Positions 60,931 through 64,000 of a DNA stretch of 64,000 nt are shown here, one piece after another (position 1 is the first letter of the stretch; each line of letters starts with the position of its first letter). Source of the stretch: Spartobacteria bacterium (GTDB lineage Bacteria; Verrucomicrobiota; Verrucomicrobiia; Chthoniobacterales; Chthoniobacteraceae); contig JAJPII010000047.1 in the NCBI GenBank assembly GCA_021324825.1, positions 124,001 through 188,000 on the forward strand, written 5' to 3'. The notes beneath the pieces were generated by a model, which was given only the letters and a program-made list of their open reading frames with translations, searched no databases and had not been told where the DNA came from. Position numbers and translations under genes: made by a program.

Positions 60931-61649
60931 TAAAGCTGAATTGAAATCTGAACGCCGAAGCTGTCCTCAAACTTCTCCTTGAAGCGGGCGCGTAGCGCGT
61001 CGAATGCGGCATCTGGATTTACGAGTTCTCCCAAGTAAGCGGAAAATACATCGACCAGCGTGCCGAGGAGCTTTTGCGGAAAGACCACGATGGTCGGGCA
61101 ATCTGCGCCGGTGTCCGCATAGGTGCAAAGCCCAGTTGACTCAACTGACGCGATTGTTTCTTGCCCAGTGAGGGCACCATAGAGAGCCACATGAGCTTCA
61201 TGCAAGATGCCGCACCGAAATCCCGTGTAGAGAACCTCCGACAGGGTCGAAAGGGTCTCCGGCTGGTTATTATTCTTCAGTCGTCCCGTTCGGATTGGAG
61301 GGGCAACCGGCGTCGCCAGTTCTGGAATGCGGTCGGCAATGAAGTCCTCGAACTTGAAATGCGACGATTCCAGCCTTTTGTTCGTGCAGTTCTTTAACGC
61401 TTCGGTCGGGGACTGCTGCGCTCCATAGCGATATTGACTGAGGGCATCAATAAAGAGACAGTTCAACGCCATGACGGAGAAGGCGAAATCGCTGGTTCCA
61501 GCGAGCACTTTTGCCGGCTGGAGATACCAAGCTTCGAGCCGGTTACGAAACTCGCTCACGACCTCCGGAAACTCTCCCCAGGCGATTTCGGCGTATGTCT
61601 TGTCGGGACGGAACAGGCGGTTGGCCTGAACAGGGCGATGGATTTTCAT
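60930..61649 (-). CDS. HEPN-like helical protein (Rx4H motif)
   Basis: 239 residues. Mostly helical, with EFRNRLEAWYLQPAKVL, FSVMALNCLFIDALSQYR and LSTLSEVLYTGFRCGILHEAHVALYG. The last segment holds R-CGIL-H, the Rx4H pattern of HEPN ribonucleases, at the right distance after a helix. A Leu-rich C-terminal helix (LLGTLVDVFSAYLGELV) follows. No closer family is recognised. It lies between an ApeA-like HEPN gene (17 nt upstream) and the DUF1156 gene, so it belongs to the cassette. An RNase role is inference. Confidence 0.65.
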   Translation of the reverse strand: MKIHRPVQANRLFRPDKTYAEIAWGEFPEVVSEFRNRLEAWYLQPAKVLAGTSDFAFSVMALNCLFIDALSQYRYGAQQSPTEALKNCTNKRLESSHFKFEDFIADRIPELATPVAPPIRTGRLKNNNQPETLSTLSEVLYTGFRCGILHEAHVALYGALTGQETIASVESTGLCTYADTGADCPTIVVFPQKLLGTLVDVFSAYLGELVNPDAAFDALRARFKEKFEDSFGVQISIQL

Positions 61650-61666
61650 AAGTGGAAAGTCAGTTA

Positions 61667-63226
61667 CTAAATCTTGTGATGCTTGTCCTCGAACACTGAC
61701 GTGCGAGCGATGCCGGAATATCCGATGAGGCGAAGCACGAGAACATTGATGGCTCCGGCGATTCGACCGACAGCACTGAAATGATCGTGAATAGGATTTT
61801 CAGGGTCGGGACCAAGGGCCGCGTGGACGCTCTTGTGCCGCACCGTTTTCCAGGTACTCCAGGCGTCTTTCATCAGGCCCTCCCAAGGAAGTCCGAGGTG
61901 CTCGCAGACCGCACGATATTTTTCAGCTGCCGTGAGGGGGGAGGAGCAGGAAACGACCGCCAGCAAGCGGGAGAATCCCGTCTCAGAAATCCGCGGATGT
62001 TTTTCCAGCCAGCCCTTAACCGCATCTTTAGCGGTCGTAAACGAAGCGGCGTCTTCTTTCGCATCCAGATTGAGTCCCTCGAACATCAAAACGGCAAGGC
62101 TCTCCAAGAGAACGCAAAGAGAACTGAGCGTGATCTCGCCGGGAATTCCCTTGGCACCCGCAGCCCTTAGCAACCAGAGGGCCTTTGATGCAGCCTCCGA
62201 AAGCGCGCTGTTCGTGTTAAAAAAGCGGGTCGCCTTGCCGAGGAAATCGCTGAAATTCCATTCGATGCTGCCGACCTTGGCGTTGAACCCGATGCGTTCG
62301 CTGAACGGGGCGAGAGCCGTGCGGTCAAGTTTGCGGACGGCGTGGAGTTTATCCAAGAGCTGCTTACCATTTTGGCGGAGGATTACCCGATAGGGCCAGC
62401 AATGTTGGCCCGTGGCGAAGGCAAGTCCTGTGAGAAAGGACGTGAGAAGTTGCTCGTGCGTTTCAACTGGAATAGTTTCGTCAGTCGCCGCAGGGAGGAA
62501 GAGATAGACGTTCAGGTCCTCGCCCCGCTTCAGCAAGCCATATTCGATGCCGTCGAAGCTGCCGGAAAAAGTGTCCGCGGTGCTCCTCGTAACCTTGCCA
62601 AGAAAATCATTCTGCTCTGTGAACTGGGTGCCACCATTGGTGTGGATGAGCGGGAAATCGAGGACGACCGCATGAATCCAAGTACCATCCGCATAAGGCG
62701 ATGGCGTTGCCGGCTCCTGAGGTGATTCGACGCTCGGCGGTTCCGGACCTTCGGTCGATCCAGGGATCTCAATCTTGAGGTTCTCAGGTAGGGTGCCATC
62801 ATTGGCATCAACTTCGGCTTGGAGACGCTCGAGTAGCTTCCCGATCGTCTTGAGGGGCATCTTGTCGAGCCCGACGGGGAGCAGCGAAAGGGTGTGGGTG
62901 TCGTATTCCTGAGACGTGATTCCATTGGTCCAGTGCCTTGTCCCACAGGGGGCGAGGTGCTCAATTACGATGGGGAGATTCGAGCCGATGACACCTTCAA
63001 ATCGCCAGAAATCTTCTCGGCTGTAGGTTCCACCTTCCGCTTGTGGGGCCTCTCCGCCAACTGGAAACGTAAGGTGCAGCACGAATTCATTTTCTGTTCT
63101 TTTGATCGTCCCCTCACCGAGAAACGCTCCACCCTCCTTCGGATACACAGTTCCACTCACCGAGAAGCTGGCTCCCGGAATTTGGGCCTTCTCTGCAACC
63201 TCGTTGGCTGTGATTGGATTACTCAT
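61667..63226 (-). CDS. ApeA-like protein with C-terminal HEPN motif
   Basis: 519 residues. The N-terminal 300 residues form a beta-rich region (PGASFSVSGTVYPKEGGAFLGEGTIKRTENEFVLHL, later WIHAVVLDFPLIHTNGG), like the sensor domain of ApeA abortive-infection proteins. The C-terminal 190 residues are helical (SLCVLLESLAVLMFEGLNL) and contain AWSTWKTVRHKSVHAAL, where R-HKSV-H is the HEPN Rx4H RNase motif. ApeA senses phage capsid and cleaves tRNA; whether this protein does is unproven. The linker near residues 165-185 is Pro/Glu-rich. Gaps to neighbours are 14 and 17 nt. Confidence 0.65.
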   Translation of the reverse strand: MSNPITANEVAEKAQIPGASFSVSGTVYPKEGGAFLGEGTIKRTENEFVLHLTFPVGGEAPQAEGGTYSREDFWRFEGVIGSNLPIVIEHLAPCGTRHWTNGITSQEYDTHTLSLLPVGLDKMPLKTIGKLLERLQAEVDANDGTLPENLKIEIPGSTEGPEPPSVESPQEPATPSPYADGTWIHAVVLDFPLIHTNGGTQFTEQNDFLGKVTRSTADTFSGSFDGIEYGLLKRGEDLNVYLFLPAATDETIPVETHEQLLTSFLTGLAFATGQHCWPYRVILRQNGKQLLDKLHAVRKLDRTALAPFSERIGFNAKVGSIEWNFSDFLGKATRFFNTNSALSEAASKALWLLRAAGAKGIPGEITLSSLCVLLESLAVLMFEGLNLDAKEDAASFTTAKDAVKGWLEKHPRISETGFSRLLAVVSCSSPLTAAEKYRAVCEHLGLPWEGLMKDAWSTWKTVRHKSVHAALGPDPENPIHDHFSAVGRIAGAINVLVLRLIGYSGIARTSVFEDKHHKI

Positions 63227-63240
63227 AGTAAAAAGCAGTT

Positions 63241-64000
63241 TTAATCGGACTGCACGAGCCGGTATCGCGAAGGGTAGAGCTTTACCTGCCCCGTTTGTTG
63301 GAGCGCGAGGACCTCATCGCCACTCAGGATGCAAGGCTCATGGTCGCTGCCAAGGACAACAATTATGGTGGCGGATGGCGCCTCCTTCATCAGCACCCAA
63401 AGATCAGCAGCAATCTCGACGCCGTTCGCCAGCTTCTGATCGCTCACCCAAAGACGATTTATCAGATCACCATCTGCCGCGCGCTCTTCCCAGTTAAACG
63501 GACTGGCGGACTTCCCGACGCAGCGCCCATCCGGGTGAGCGTACTGTTTGCTGTCGCCGTTCCAATGGAATCCGCGCGTCCGCGCGTAGCGTGAGATTAA
63601 CGTCGAATCGGCCGATGACGCATTCCTTGAGGTGGCAGGGGGCTGCTCGGGTGTCGAATCTTCTTTGTGCTCAGGTGGTCTTTCGTCTTGATCATCCAGC
63701 TCTCCCGCTTCTTCGGTTTCCTCGGATTCCGGCTCGTCGTTTTCGTCCGTTTCCCCTTGCCCCTCCTTCGACCCCAGGGATGTTGATCCTGCCCTGGTAC
63801 TTGGCGCAGCTGACACGGGTGTGTCATCCTCAAGACCTGGAAGCGGCAGATTCGGATCGATCTGGAACTCGGATGCCAGATACTCGCGAACAAATTCCGG
63901 CACGCGGTCAACACAGGCGGAAATCGCGACCGCAATTCCAGGATGCGCAAATGGACGACTGAGTTCATCTACAAGCTCCTTATGAAGACGGGCTGCGGAG
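63241..64000 (-). CDS. C-terminal part of a larger protein, cut by the right edge
   Basis: The frame is open to the end of the window, so at least 252 residues belong to it; the GTG inside at 63903 is probably not the start. The visible part begins AARLHKELVDELSRPFAHPG, a helical end of an unseen domain. A long Glu/Asp/Ser/Pro-rich linker follows, then a compact C-terminal domain (GFHWNGDSKQYAHPDG, SPFNWEE, GVEIAADLWVLMKEAPSATIIVVLG, LSGDEVLALQQTGQVKLYPSRYRLV). No family is recognised. It is 14 nt ahead of the ApeA-like gene and is the first visible gene of the cassette. Confidence 0.7.
   Translation of the reverse strand, partial: SAARLHKELVDELSRPFAHPGIAVAISACVDRVPEFVREYLASEFQIDPNLPLPGLEDDTPVSAAPSTRAGSTSLGSKEGQGETDENDEPESEETEEAGELDDQDERPPEHKEDSTPEQPPATSRNASSADSTLISRYARTRGFHWNGDSKQYAHPDGRCVGKSASPFNWEERAADGDLINRLWVSDQKLANGVEIAADLWVLMKEAPSATIIVVLGSDHEPCILSGDEVLALQQTGQVKLYPSRYRLVQSD

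Larger units (their letters stand above)
14699..64000. mobile_element. Left part of a tRNA-Pro-integrated defence island
   Basis: The left boundary is the tRNA-Pro fragment. Inside, gene content switches from housekeeping to almost purely defence-type and regulatory genes, and base composition drops and varies from block to block. Mobile-element signs accumulate (MITE-like insertion, 0.34-kb dispersed repeat, duplicated protease gene, gene relics). No integrase, transposase or intact tRNA is seen. By the usual geometry these belong at the right-hand end, beyond 64,000. That all of 14,699-64,000 arrived in one event is an inference. Confidence 0.6.

Noticed and set aside
51079-63226. DISARM
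   Set aside because: No drmA/drmB/drmC-type helicase, DUF1998 or phospholipase-D gene is visible. The methyltransferase is the DUF1156 type. Genes beyond the right edge could still change this.
1-64000. CRISPR array
   Set aside because: No regularly spaced 24-40-nt direct repeats were seen, and no cas gene. The repeats present are inverted or dispersed.

Overview
The window joins two unlike regions at about position 14,700. The left part (1-14,700) is very GC-rich core sequence. It holds a tightly overlapping minus-strand type II secretion operon (E-F-G-H-I-J-K-L-M-C-D order), a large porin, a small secreted protein and a GH130-type mannoside-active enzyme. The gene order, the small periplasmic partner ahead of gspE, the porin type and the abundance of STAND/TIR/WD40 proteins fit a Gram-negative member of the PVC group, most likely Verrucomicrobiota (Opitutales-like). 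That assignment is inference, since no rRNA or complete tRNA is present.

At 14,699-14,743 lies the 3' 45 nt of a tRNA-Pro(CGG) gene (anticodon loop to CCA) with no 5' half. This is the scar expected at the far end of an element integrated into a tRNA gene. Everything to its right is more AT-rich, mosaic in composition and full of defence-type genes. The window therefore appears to hold at least 49 kb of a defence island whose intact tRNA end, and probably its integrase, lie beyond the right edge.

Island layout. 14,984-23,900: a SLOG/SLATT-like membrane protein, a small membrane protein, a frameshifted XRE regulator, a secreted DUF4412-like protein, a TIR-WD40 protein and two small XRE regulators. 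23,908-30,361: a HEPN-NACHT-propeller STAND protein behind an HD hydrolase, plus a HAD-like protein. 30,358-40,739: two minus-strand operons, each ending in a near-identical archaemetzincin-like protease gene. One is ANK-nuclease, RecB/SF1 helicase, frameshifted SIR2, archaemetzincin. The other is ARPP-1, DUF2130, archaemetzincin. 40,861-46,506: DUF6717, a WYL regulator, a YbjN-like protein, two paralogous AAA+ ATPases separated by a 188-bp MITE-like insertion, and two small proteins. 46,679-50,389: a GIY-YIG/PUA-like nuclease, an unknown protein and an Nmad3 protein in one operon, then a small wHTH protein and an SRAP DNA-repair protein. 51,079-64,000: one long minus-strand operon.

The last operon is the most striking. 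It reads (partial gene), ApeA-like HEPN protein, second HEPN-like protein, DUF1156 adenine methyltransferase, long Argonaute with a degraded catalytic site, SIR2 effector, an AbrB/PIN toxin-antitoxin scar, and a Swt1-HEPN/DUF499 ATPase. An Argonaute-SIR2 abortive-infection pair thus sits inside a DUF1156/DUF499 anti-phage cassette. Recurrent themes across the island are NAD or nucleotide enzymes (TIR, two SIR2, SLOG, ARPP-1), HEPN RNases (four Rx4H motifs in four proteins) and guide- or modification-directed nucleases. Several loci are decaying (SIR2, XRE, toxin-antitoxin), which suggests active turnover. All functions are read from sequence motifs only.
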